Assembly (NCBI GenBank): GCA_027306955.1
Contig: DAHUXX010000216.1
Location: forward strand, 1-7,257
DNA: 7,257 nt
From: Acetobacteraceae bacterium
GTDB lineage: Bacteria > Pseudomonadota > Alphaproteobacteria > Acetobacterales > Acetobacteraceae
Direction of reading: 5' to 3'
Position numbers and translations under genes: made by a program
Shown: one piece after another, positions 1-6,305 of the stretch
How positions within the stretch are numbered: the stretch's first letter is position 1
Layout of the letters: each line of letters begins with the position of its first letter
The notes under the pieces: model-generated
Told to the model about the DNA's origin: nothing
Seen by the model: only the letters and a program-made list of their open reading frames with translations
Databases searched by the model: none

Positions 1-562
1 CGCGCCAGTCGAGCATCAGCGCGTCGTCGAAGCCCTGCGCCTCGGCAGCGTGCTTGGAGAGCGTGCCGATCATGTAGAGCCCCGCGGCCTTCGACGCGGT
101 GGGCGCCGTCTCCGGGTGCGGGCGCTTCCACTCCGCGAGCCCGAGCCGCACGCCTTTCATGCGGTTGTCGCCGAACAGGTTGGGCCACGCCCAGGTGGCG
201 ATGGCGAGATGGATCCTGGTCTGCTGCGCCGAGACCGAGAGCTGCTCGGCGCCGCGCCACGCGATCGGGCGGACATAGGCGTCCGTGAGGCCGTTGGCCC
301 TCACCACCGCCATGCACGCCGCGTCGATCTGCTCGGCGGTCCAGGGAATCTCGAAGCCGAGGATACGCCCGGAGTTCAGCAGCCGCTCGGTGTGCATGCG
401 CAGGCGGAAGATGTTGCCCGCATAGGCGCGTTCCCCTTCGAACACGCCCGAGGCATAGTGCAGCCCATGCGAGAGGACGTGCAGCTTGGCCTCGCGCCAC
501 GGCACCATGACACCGTCGAGCCAGATCTGTCCGTCACGATCGTCGAAAGGAACCAGGGCCAT
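1..562 (-). CDS. ilvE: Branched-chain amino acid aminotransferase, N-terminal part (cut by window edge)
   Basis: This is a fold-type IV PLP aminotransferase that interconverts leucine, isoleucine and valine with their 2-oxo acids, using glutamate/2-oxoglutarate, in the cytoplasm. The minus-strand frame is open for 187 codons from ATG at 562 to the window edge, about 60% of a usual ~300-residue IlvE. Motifs seen are SHGLHYASGVFEGERAY (residues 31-47), YVRPIAWRG (96-104) and PTASKAAG (154-161), where K158 matches the PLP-binding lysine of the IlvE family. The start is supported by a strong ribosome site, AAGGAGG, 7 nt upstream. It is divergent from the MarR gene with 92 bp between, so shared control is likely. 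A D-amino acid transaminase or aminodeoxychorismate lyase shares the fold, but the HGLHY...FEGERAY block and WRG motif favour IlvE. The C-terminal half is not visible. Confidence 0.93.
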   Translation of the reverse strand, partial: MALVPFDDRDGQIWLDGVMVPWREAKLHVLSHGLHYASGVFEGERAYAGNIFRLRMHTERLLNSGRILGFEIPWTAEQIDAACMAVVRANGLTDAYVRPIAWRGAEQLSVSAQQTRIHLAIATWAWPNLFGDNRMKGVRLGLAEWKRPHPETAPTASKAAGLYMIGTLSKHAAEAQGFDDALMLDWR

Positions 563-569
563 GGCGCAT

Positions 570-576
570 CCTCCTT
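570..576 (-). promoter_or_regulatory. Ribosome binding site of ilvE
   Basis: The minus strand reads AAGGAGG, a near-perfect anti-Shine-Dalgarno complement, 7 nt before the ATG at 562. It decides the ilvE start. A second out-of-frame ATG at 569-567 is too close to this site to be used. Confidence 0.85.
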
Positions 577-585
577 GTAACTTTA

Positions 586-612
586 TTGCGCGTCTTGACA
601 GGAACGTATAAT
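586..612 (+). promoter_or_regulatory. Putative promoter of the MarR/response-regulator operon
   Basis: A perfect -10 hexamer TATAAT lies at 607-612 and a partial -35 TTGCGC at 586-591, with a 15-bp spacer. Transcription would begin near 619, about 36 nt before the ATG at 655. The A/T-rich hexamer stands out in this GC-rich region. The -35 is weak, so an activator or an alternative sigma contact is possible. Confidence 0.45.
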
Positions 613-631
613 TTCGCTCGGTACACGTCAA
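595..631. promoter_or_regulatory. Inverted repeat between divergent genes, candidate MarR operator
   Basis: The left arm TTGACAGGAAC (595-605) and right arm GTACACGTCAA (621-631) are inverted repeats matching at 8 of 11 positions (TTGACnnGnAC), separated by 15 bp. The right arm covers the ilvE -35 and the left arm abuts the operon -10 at 607. A protein bound here could block both promoters, the usual layout for an autoregulating MarR-family repressor. The 26-bp centre-to-centre arm spacing is wider than a compact MarR palindrome, so each arm may be a half-site for two dimers or for the response regulator. Confidence 0.45.
605..631 (-). promoter_or_regulatory. Putative ilvE promoter
   Basis: On the minus strand a -35-like TTGACG (631-626) is followed after 15 bp by a -10-like TATACG (610-605). 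This would start transcription near 598 and give a leader of about 36 nt. The spacer is shorter than the optimal 17 bp. The -10 overlaps the TATAAT of the opposing promoter, so the two would compete. Called by eye from consensus similarity only. Confidence 0.45.
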
Positions 632-654
632 CAATCCTGACCAAAACTCCAAGT

Positions 655-1203
655 ATGCCAGCCATGCCGGAAACCACCACCACCGCCTCCCCCGCCGCCC
701 CGCCCGCGCATCCGCCGGCCGGCGCCGGGCTGCTCTACCTGCGCGAGGAGGAGCTGCGCGCCGCGCAGGACCTGCTGTTCTTCGCCTATCGCGACTTTAC
801 CGGAGCCGCGGATTCGATGCTGGAGGAGCTTGGCTTCGGCCGCGCGCACCATCGCGCCCTGCACTTCATCGGCCGTCACCCAGGCCTCGCCGTCAGCGAC
901 CTGCTCGGCATTCTGCGCATCACCAAGCAGTCGCTCGCCCGCGTGCTCGGCCTGCTGATCGAGAAGGGGCTGGTCGAGCAGCGCCCGGGCCGCGACGATC
1001 GCCGCCAGCGCCTGCTCTATCTCACGGAATCAGGCCGCGCGCTGGAACGCCAGGTGTTCGAGCGGCAGCGCGAACGGCTCGCCAAAGCCTACCGGGAAGC
1101 CGGGCCACAGGCTGTCGAGGGTTTCCGCCGCGTGCTTCGCGGCATCGCCGACGAACACGGCCGCGCCTGGCTCGACCGCGCCGAACGCCCCAACCGCCCC
1201 TGA
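655..1203 (+). CDS. MarR-family winged-helix regulator (PetP-like)
   Basis: A 182-residue DNA-binding regulator that probably acts as a dimer. Residues 1-25 are a Thr/Ala/Pro-rich, likely disordered tail. Residues 26-60 form the N-terminal dimer helices (YLREEELRAAQDLLFFAYRDF). The helix-turn-helix spans about 78-101 (LAVSDLLGILRITKQSLARV), followed by the wing signature with DDRRQRLLYLT (114-124) that marks MarR proteins. Start choice: ATG 655 or ATG 664 (three codons later). Neither has a clear ribosome site, but both lie downstream of the inferred promoter. The longer frame back to TTG 586 would begin inside the promoter. The pairing with an OmpR-type regulator 37 bp downstream resembles petP-petR of Rhodobacter capsulatus, where PetP is MarR-like. 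The orthology is inferred, not tested. It is probably autoregulated through the inverted repeat at 595-631. Confidence 0.88.
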   Translation: MPAMPETTTTASPAAPPAHPPAGAGLLYLREEELRAAQDLLFFAYRDFTGAADSMLEELGFGRAHHRALHFIGRHPGLAVSDLLGILRITKQSLARVLGLLIEKGLVEQRPGRDDRRQRLLYLTESGRALERQVFERQRERLAKAYREAGPQAVEGFRRVLRGIADEHGRAWLDRAERPNRP

Positions 1204-1214
1204 AGCCGACGCGG

Positions 1215-1244
1215 ATGAGCCGAACGTCGACGAGGACAGGATGA
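1215..1244 (+). other. Nine-codon mini-ORF overlapping the response regulator start
   Basis: ATG at 1215 opens a frame encoding MSRTSTRTG and stops at TGA 1242-1244, sharing ATGA with the response regulator start codon at 1241. Such an overlap could feed terminating ribosomes into the next start. There is no convincing ribosome site in front of it, so it may be chance. Confidence 0.2.
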
Positions 1245-1948
1245 GCGGGGCCGCGGCGGACGATGAGGTGCTGGTCCTGGTCGTGGACGACGATCAGCGG
1301 TTGCGTACGCTCCTCGCGCGCTACCTCGCCGAGCACGGGTTCCGCATCGTCACCGCCGAAAACGCGGCGGAGGCGCGGGCCAGGCTCGCGGTGATCGAGC
1401 CCGAGGCGATGGTGCTCGACATCTCCATGCCGGGCGAGGACGGGCTCTCGCTCACGCAGTCGCTGCGCGCCGGCCGCGCGCGCGTCCCGATCCTGCTGCT
1501 GACCGCGCGCGGCGCGCCGGAGGACCGCATCGCCGGCTTCGAGGCCGGGGCGGACGATTATTTGCCGAAGCCTTTCGAGCCGCGGGAACTGCTGTTGCGC
1601 CTGCGCGCGCTGGTCCGTCGCACCAGCCAGGTCGCCGCCGAACCGCCCGCCAACGTACGGCTCGGTGCGTTGACCTTCGACGCGGCGCGCGGCGAGCTGA
1701 CCGGCCCGGCCGGCGCGGTGCGGCTCACCGGCGGTGAGGCGGCACTGCTCGGGGAACTGGCACGCCATGCCGGCGAGGCGCTGTCACGCGAGGCGATCGC
1801 CGCGGCGCTGGGCATGGACGAGTCCAGCGAGCGCGCGATCGACGTGCAGGTGACGCGGCTCCGGCGCAAGATCGAGTCCGACCCGCGCGAGCCGCGCTTC
1901 CTCTTCACGGTGCGCGGCCGCGGCTACGTGCTCAAGCCCGGCGCCTAG
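1241..1948 (+). CDS. OmpR/PhoB-type response regulator (PetR-like)
   Basis: A 235-residue two-domain transcription factor. The receiver domain (about 10-127) has the acidic pocket VVDDD (14-18), phospho-acceptor D60 in MVLDISMPGEDG, T88, Y107 and K110 in the ADDYLPKPF motif, so every phosphorylation residue is present. A linker (128-138) leads to the winged-helix effector domain (about 139-233), with recognition helix ERAIDVQVTRLRRKIE (197-212) and the closing TVRGRGYVL. ATG 1241 is the first start after the MarR stop, with GAGGA at 1232-1236. No histidine kinase lies in the window, so its kinase is encoded elsewhere or phosphorylation is dispensable. The MarR + OmpR-type order matches PetP/PetR, a pair required for cytochrome bc1 expression in R. 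capsulatus. Targets here are unknown. Confidence 0.92.
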   Translation: MSGAAADDEVLVLVVDDDQRLRTLLARYLAEHGFRIVTAENAAEARARLAVIEPEAMVLDISMPGEDGLSLTQSLRAGRARVPILLLTARGAPEDRIAGFEAGADDYLPKPFEPRELLLRLRALVRRTSQVAAEPPANVRLGALTFDAARGELTGPAGAVRLTGGEAALLGELARHAGEALSREAIAAALGMDESSERAIDVQVTRLRRKIESDPREPRFLFTVRGRGYVLKPGA

Positions 1949-1959
1949 AGAGTGGGCGA

Positions 1960-2973
1960 ATGAACGACTTGGGTTTCGATCCGGAACGCCTTGGCGCCTT
2001 CCTGCGCGCGCGCCTTGCCGACGTCGCCGGCACGCCGCGCCTCGCGCGCATCGGCGCCGGGCAGTCCAACCCCACCTTCCTGCTCGACATCGGCGAGCGC
2101 CGCCTGGTGCTGCGCAAGAAGCCGCCGGGAGAAATCCTGCCCTCCGCCCATGCCGTCGAGCGCGAGGCGCGCGTGCTCCAGGCGCTGGCCGGCAGCGCGG
2201 CGCCAGTGCCGCCGGTCGTGCTGGTCGAGCACGGCAGCGATGTCGTCGGCACGCCATTCTACGTTATGGAGCGGCTGGAGGGCCGCGTCATTTCGGACAA
2301 CGCGATGCCCTCGGTGCCAAGGGCCGAGCGGCGCGCCATGTTCGAGGCCATGGCCGCGACCCTGGCCGCGCTTCACGAGCTCGACTGGCGCGCGCTCGGC
2401 CTCGGCGACTACGGCCGGCCGGAGGGCTATTACGCCCGCCAGGTCGCGCGCTGGACGCGGCAGTGGCAGGCACAGCGGTTCCGCGACCTGCCCGGCCTCG
2501 AACGCCTCGCCGCCTGGGTGGGCGAGCACCTGCCGCCGGACGATGGTGTCGCCGCGCTCTGCCACGGCGATTTTCGCCTCGGCAACCTGATGTTCCACCC
2601 CACGCAGCCGCGCGTCGTCGCGGTGCTGGACTGGGAGCTTTCGACCATCGGCCATCCGCTGGCGGACCTCGCCTATTCGGCGCTGGCCTGGCGCAGCTTG
2701 CCCTCACAGTTCCAGGGCCTCGCGGGCCTCGACCTCACCGCGCTCGGCCTGCCGGCGGAGGCCGACTATCTCGCTGCCTATGATGGCGCGCGCCGCACGC
2801 CGGCCCCCGCCCTTACCCCGTTCCACCACGCCTTCGCGGCGTTCCGCTTCGCCGTGATCCTGGAAGGCGTCGCCGCACGGGCCCGTGCCGGCAACGCAGC
2901 CGCCGCGGATGCGGCGCTGGTGGGCGAGTTGTCGCGGGATTTCGCCGCGATCGGGCTCGCCGCCATCGATTGA
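1960..2973 (+). CDS. APH-fold phosphotransferase, ACAD10/11-N/LvaA-like
   Basis: A 337-residue protein with the aminoglycoside-phosphotransferase kinase fold. It shows a Gly-rich loop GAGQSNPTF (32-40), the ATP-binding lysine region VLRKKPPG (50-57), a helix-C acid near E68 in EREARV, the catalytic loop HGDFRLGN (202-209, with H202, D204 and N209) and the metal-binding D224 in VLDWELSTIGHPLADLAY. The GQSNPTF loop, LRKKPPGxILPSAHAVERE block and LDWELSTIG segment are characteristic of the ACAD10/ACAD11 N-terminal kinase and of LvaA-like enzymes, rather than antibiotic kinases. Those relatives phosphorylate the hydroxyl of 4-hydroxyacyl-CoAs. It starts 11 bp after the response regulator, so it is probably co-transcribed. 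The CoA ligase and hydratase downstream fit an acyl-CoA substrate. The exact substrate cannot be read from sequence. Confidence 0.85.
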   Translation: MNDLGFDPERLGAFLRARLADVAGTPRLARIGAGQSNPTFLLDIGERRLVLRKKPPGEILPSAHAVEREARVLQALAGSAAPVPPVVLVEHGSDVVGTPFYVMERLEGRVISDNAMPSVPRAERRAMFEAMAATLAALHELDWRALGLGDYGRPEGYYARQVARWTRQWQAQRFRDLPGLERLAAWVGEHLPPDDGVAALCHGDFRLGNLMFHPTQPRVVAVLDWELSTIGHPLADLAYSALAWRSLPSQFQGLAGLDLTALGLPAEADYLAAYDGARRTPAPALTPFHHAFAAFRFAVILEGVAARARAGNAAAADAALVGELSRDFAAIGLAAID

Positions 2974-3040
2974 TCCGCCGCCCCTTGCCAAGCAGCTCAC
3001 GTTGCGTTTCGAGTCGGGAAAACGCGCTGGGAGCCATCTT

Positions 3041-3604
3041 ATGAACCGCCGAGTCTTCGCCGCCCTGCTGCTCCCCAGCCTGCTGCTGGTCGCCGGCTGC
3101 ACACCCGGCGCCGACCTCAAGCCACTGCCGGATGCGCGCCCCACGGCCTACCGGCTCGGCCCCGGCGATCAGATCCGCATGCTGACTTATGGCGAGGACG
3201 CGCTCTCCGAGATCTTCCGCGTCAACGCCGAGGGCAACATCTCCGTCCCGCTGCTCGGCGACGTGCGCGCGGCCGGCCTCACCACCGACCAGCTCGCGAC
3301 CGAGGTCTCGCAGATCCTGGCCAGGCGCGACCTGATGAAGGGCGCCGTGATCGCTGTCGAGGTCGTCGCGCATCGCCCGATCTTCGTGCTCGGCGAGGTC
3401 AACAAGCCCGGCCCCTACCCGTACCAGCCCGGCATGACGGTGCAGCAGGCCGCGGCGCTGGCCGGCGGCTACACCTACCGCGCCTTCAAGCCCTATGTGG
3501 AAGTGACGCGCAAAATCCATGGCCACGAGGTCGAGGGTAAGCTGAGCCCGCTCTCCACGGTGCTGCCCAACGACACCATCACCATCCTCGAGCGTTATTT
3601 CTGA
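3041..3604 (+). CDS. Wza/GumB-like polysaccharide export lipoprotein
   Basis: A 187-residue lipoprotein of the outer-membrane polysaccharide export family. The start ATG 3041 has GGGAG at 3029-3033 and gives a classic type II signal peptide: MNRR, a hydrophobic core, then lipobox LVAGC with lipidated C20. T21 follows, so no Asp inner-membrane retention signal is seen. The polysaccharide export domain spans about 36-110 (YRLGPGDQIRMLTYGED, then the GNISVPLLGDVRAAGLT strand) and one SLBB domain about 113-160 (IFVLGEVNKPGPYPYQPGMT). With a single SLBB and no C-terminal amphipathic helix it is far shorter than E. coli Wza (~380) and closer to GumB. It may form an incomplete channel needing a separate outer-membrane porin. 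It sits 67 bp after the kinase and 22 bp before the CoA ligase, with no glycosyltransferase, Wzc or Wzx/Wzy gene visible. Confidence 0.87.
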   Translation: MNRRVFAALLLPSLLLVAGCTPGADLKPLPDARPTAYRLGPGDQIRMLTYGEDALSEIFRVNAEGNISVPLLGDVRAAGLTTDQLATEVSQILARRDLMKGAVIAVEVVAHRPIFVLGEVNKPGPYPYQPGMTVQQAAALAGGYTYRAFKPYVEVTRKIHGHEVEGKLSPLSTVLPNDTITILERYF

Positions 3605-3626
3605 CGCCGCCGGCGCGCCCGCCGCG

Positions 3627-4931
3627 ATGCTGCTGGAGCGCGCCGAATACGCCGACCTCGCCGACCTCGCGGCGCACCGCGAGGCATGCTGGCATGGACA
3701 GCGCGAGTACATGCTTGCGCGCTCGGCGTTGCACCGCCGGGCCTGGGACGGCCGCGCGCCGCCCGCGCGGCTCGCGGCCCTCGCCGAACTGCCGCTGATC
3801 GACAAGGAGGCATTGCGCGCGAGCCAGCGCGAGCACCCACCCTTCGGTGACTATCTCGCGGCCCCGCCGGAGCGCATCGCGCGCGTGCACCGCACCTCCG
3901 GCACCACCGGCACGGCGATGAACCTGGCACTTTCCTCCGCCGACGCGCACCAGACCGCGGTCGTCGGCGCCCGCGCGCAGTCCGCTGCCGGCCTCGGGCC
4001 CGGCCACCGCGTCGTCCACTGCCTCAACTACCGGCTCTGGATGGGCGGCTACACCGACCACGCGACATTGGAGGCGACGGGGGCAGCCGTCGTGCCCTTC
4101 GGCGTCGGCGAATCCTCGTTGCTGATCCGTACGATACGCGAGCTCGGCGTCACCGCGATCTCCTGCACGCCCTCCTACCCCGCGGTGCTGGAGCGCACGA
4201 TCGCCGAGCATTTCCCGGGCCTTAGGCCGCACGATCTGGGTCTCAAGCTCGGCCTTTTCGGCGGCGAGCCGGGGCTCGACGATCCCGCCTTCCGTGTGCG
4301 CCTCGCCGCCACCTGGGGCTTCGCGCCGCGCAACGCCAACTATGGCGTGAGCGACGTGTTCTGCAATTTCGCCGGCCAGACGGAGCAGGACGATGACCTC
4401 CACTTCATGGCGCTCGACGTTCTGCATCCGGAACTGATCGAGCCCGCAAGCGGCGACGTTCTGCCCTGGCGCGAGGGCGAGCGCGGCGAACTGGTGCTCA
4501 CCCACGTCTCGCGCGAGTGCCAGCCCCTGGTGCGCTTCCGCACCGGCGACGTGATCGTGCTGACCGGGCTCGGCCGCGCCGCCTGCGGCCGCACCGCGCC
4601 GCGCTTCCGCGTCGTCGGGCGCAGCGACGACATGGTGGTGGTGCGCGGCATCAACGCCTTCCCCGTCCAGGTCGCCGCGGTGCTCACCCGCGAGAAGGCG
4701 CTCTCCGGCGAATACCGCATCGTGCTCGACGGCCCGCCGCCCTACGACGCCCTGCCGGTGGAGGCGGAACTGGCGGAAGGCCTCCAAGCGGACGCAGGGC
4801 TCGCGGAGACGGTGTCCGCCGCGATCAAACGCGCGCTGGGGCTCACAGCCACGGTGCGCCTGCTGCCCTTCGGCGCGCTGCCCCGCACCGAGGGTAAGAC
4901 GCGGCGCCTGATCAGGAAGGAACGTTCATGA
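3627..4931 (+). CDS. PaaK-type acyl-CoA ligase (phenylacetate--CoA ligase family)
   Basis: A 434-residue adenylate-forming enzyme that would activate a carboxylic acid with ATP and CoA. Motifs in order: phosphate loop RTSGTTGT (89-96), FGGEPGL (211-217, equivalent to the GAEP block of PaaK), the aromatic NYGVSD (238-243), RFRTGD (303-308) with D308 for the ribose, hinge GRSDDMVVVRGINAFP (331-346), and C-terminal LPRTEGKTRR (418-427) with K424 as the expected adenylation lysine. All catalytic elements are present and the length matches PaaK (~430). ATG 3627 is the first ordinary start after an in-frame stop at 3543-3545, and it lacks a clear ribosome site. The stop overlaps the next ATG (ATGA, 4928-4931), so ligase and hydratase are translationally coupled. 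The substrate is unknown. No paa or benzoyl-CoA genes are nearby, so a phenylacetate role is unsupported. Confidence 0.87.
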   Translation: MLLERAEYADLADLAAHREACWHGQREYMLARSALHRRAWDGRAPPARLAALAELPLIDKEALRASQREHPPFGDYLAAPPERIARVHRTSGTTGTAMNLALSSADAHQTAVVGARAQSAAGLGPGHRVVHCLNYRLWMGGYTDHATLEATGAAVVPFGVGESSLLIRTIRELGVTAISCTPSYPAVLERTIAEHFPGLRPHDLGLKLGLFGGEPGLDDPAFRVRLAATWGFAPRNANYGVSDVFCNFAGQTEQDDDLHFMALDVLHPELIEPASGDVLPWREGERGELVLTHVSRECQPLVRFRTGDVIVLTGLGRAACGRTAPRFRVVGRSDDMVVVRGINAFPVQVAAVLTREKALSGEYRIVLDGPPPYDALPVEAELAEGLQADAGLAETVSAAIKRALGLTATVRLLPFGALPRTEGKTRRLIRKERS

Positions 4932-5686
4932 CGGCAACGGTACTGACGGAGGACGTGACGGGCGGCGTGCGCATCGTCACGCTGAACCGACCGCAGCGGC
5001 TCAATGCCATCACGCCGGCGTTGCTCGACGATCTCGTCGCGGCCCTGCGCGCGGCGGACGCGGCCGAGGCGGTACGCTGCGTGGTGCTGACCGGCGCCGG
5101 CCGCGCCTTCTGCGCCGGCGACGACCTCAGGGAGTTCGAGTCCCAGGCACAGAACGGGGCGGCGACGCGTGCCTATATCGAGCGCATCCAGGACGTCACG
5201 CGCGCGATGTTGCTCGGCGACAAGCCCATCATCGGCGCCATCCGCGGCTGGGCGGCGGGCGGCGGGCTGGAATGGGTGATCAACTGCGACCTCGCCATCG
5301 CTGCCGCCGGCACGCGGTTCTTCTTCCCCGAGGTGGCGCTCGGCGTGTTCGTCACCGGCGGCGTCACCTACCTGCTGCCGCGCCTGGTGGGACTGGCACG
5401 GGCGCGCGAGATGATCCTGCTCGGCGAGAAATTCGACGCCGACCAGGCGCACGCGTGGGGTCTGTTGCACAAAGTCGTGTCGGACGCGAAGCTGATGGAC
5501 GAGGCGCTGGCGCTCGCCCGCCGCATCGCCGCCCTGCCCGCGGGGCCAGTGCGCGCCCTCCGCCGCATCCTCGCCCACCAGGCGGATGCGCTGGCGGTGG
5601 CGATGGAGGCGGAGACCGCGGCCACCGTCGCGGGCTTCCTCGACCCCGAATCCGCACGCCGCGCCGCCGCGTTCGCCAGGCGCTGA
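4928..5686 (+). CDS. Enoyl-CoA hydratase/isomerase (crotonase family)
   Basis: A 252-residue crotonase-fold protein, a normal family length. The first oxyanion-hole segment is AFCAGDDL (60-67) and the second is GWAAGGGLEW (107-116). The two acids used by hydratases are both present: E115 in GGGLE and E135 in FFPEVALG, so hydration/dehydration or double-bond isomerisation is plausible. The following segment reads FVTGGVTYLLPRLVG, where classic hydratases have PGAGGTQRL, a common divergence in subfamilies with unusual substrates. ATG 4928 is preceded by AAGGA (4917-4921) and overlaps the ligase stop by 4 bases, so the product probably acts on the acyl-CoA made by that ligase. It is the last gene of the plus-strand run and ends 10 bp from the convergent methyltransferase gene. 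Confidence 0.88.
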   Translation: MTATVLTEDVTGGVRIVTLNRPQRLNAITPALLDDLVAALRAADAAEAVRCVVLTGAGRAFCAGDDLREFESQAQNGAATRAYIERIQDVTRAMLLGDKPIIGAIRGWAAGGGLEWVINCDLAIAAAGTRFFFPEVALGVFVTGGVTYLLPRLVGLARAREMILLGEKFDADQAHAWGLLHKVVSDAKLMDEALALARRIAALPAGPVRALRRILAHQADALAVAMEAETAATVAGFLDPESARRAAAFARR

Positions 5687-5696
5687 GCCGCGTGCC

Positions 5697-6305
5697 TTAC
5701 GAGCGGACGGCCCGGCCCTCGTAGAACCATGTGTGCGTGGGCGGGCCGGGAATGGCGCCCTGCGCCAAGTAGGTGACGTCGAGCCCCGAGGCCGCGACGA
5801 GCGCATCGATGCGCCGGTTGAGATGGCAGCCGCCGGCTATGCAGCCCCAGGGCCGGTCCAGCCGGTCCTGCCAGCGGGCCACGCGCGGGGAGGGCGCGCG
5901 ACCGTGCTCGACGAACAGCAGCGAACCCCCTGGGCGCAGCACCCGCCGCGCCTCGGCCAGCGCCCGCGCCGCGTCGGGGACGGTGCACAGCGTCCAGGTG
6001 GTGACGACGGTATCGATGCCCCCGTCCTCGATCGGCAGCGCCTCGGCGGAACCTTCGAGCAGCTTGACGGACCGCCCGCCGACGCGACGCCGCGCCATCG
6101 CCAGCAGCTCGGGCGAGGGATCAATCCCGATCACCTCGCGCACCGCGGGCCCGTAATGCGCGAGGTTGAGGCCGGAACCGATGCCGAGCTCGAGCACCCG
6201 CCCCTCCGCCGCCCCCGCGACGCGTGCGCGAAAGGGCGTGGCCAACCGGGCCTTCATCGCCGCGTCGAGCAGCAACGGCAGCACGTGGCGTGAATAAAAG
6301 CTCAC
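5697..6305 (-). CDS. Class I SAM-dependent methyltransferase, METTL7/TMT1-like
   Basis: A 202-residue methyltransferase of the Methyltransf_11 type. Motif I is VLELGIGSGLN (37-47), the acid that binds the SAM ribose is D62 in VIGIDPSPE, followed by a post-II block VVTTWTLCTVPD, then ARRVLRPGGSLLFVEHGRAP and the family-specific RWQDRLDRPWG...GGCHLNR. The LCTVPD, RVLRPGG, EH and GCxLxR pattern also occurs in animal METTL7A/B (TMT1A/B), which methylate thiols. The start is GTG 6305: it overlaps the upstream stop as GTGA (6305-6302) and yields the usual SFYSRHVLP beginning. An ATG 16 codons later would remove this conserved N-terminus. Coupling to a DsbD/ScsB-like gene suggests a thiol-linked role. 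The substrate remains unproven, and lipid or quinone methylation are alternatives. Confidence 0.87.
   Translation of the reverse strand: MSFYSRHVLPLLLDAAMKARLATPFRARVAGAAEGRVLELGIGSGLNLAHYGPAVREVIGIDPSPELLAMARRRVGGRSVKLLEGSAEALPIEDGGIDTVVTTWTLCTVPDAARALAEARRVLRPGGSLLFVEHGRAPSPRVARWQDRLDRPWGCIAGGCHLNRRIDALVAASGLDVTYLAQGAIPGPPTHTWFYEGRAVRS

Noticed and set aside
50..580. A 176-residue plus-strand frame opposite ilvE.
   Set aside because: It is antisense to the well-supported IlvE coding region and has an Arg/Gly/His-rich composition typical of a shadow in GC-rich DNA.
595..612. TTGACA (595-600) and TATAAT (607-612) read as one perfect promoter.
   Set aside because: Only 6 bp separate them, too few for sigma-70. 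TTGACA is better explained as part of the inverted-repeat arm.
586..654. An upstream TTG start at 586 that would extend the MarR protein by 23 residues.
   Set aside because: The extension runs through the inferred TATAAT and the inverted repeat, has no ribosome site, and its translation resembles nothing in MarR proteins.
1960..2973. Reading the APH-fold protein as an aminoglycoside resistance gene.
   Set aside because: The conserved blocks are those of ACAD10/11-type kinases, and no resistance or mobile element context is visible.
2985..3013. TTGCCA at 2985-2990 as the -35 of a separate promoter for the export lipoprotein.
   Set aside because: No -10-like hexamer lies 16-18 bp downstream. 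The 67-bp gap could still hold a promoter of another type, but none can be supported.
5699..5722. An ACGAG/CTCGT hairpin as a terminator between the convergent genes.
   Set aside because: The stem is only 5 bp with a 14-nt loop, there is no T-run, and it lies inside the end of the methyltransferase gene.
3579..5806. Two long minus-strand frames (3579-4787 and 4742-5806) opposite the ligase and hydratase genes.
   Set aside because: They show no recognisable motif and are low-complexity in composition, while the opposite strand encodes complete enzymes with full motif sets.
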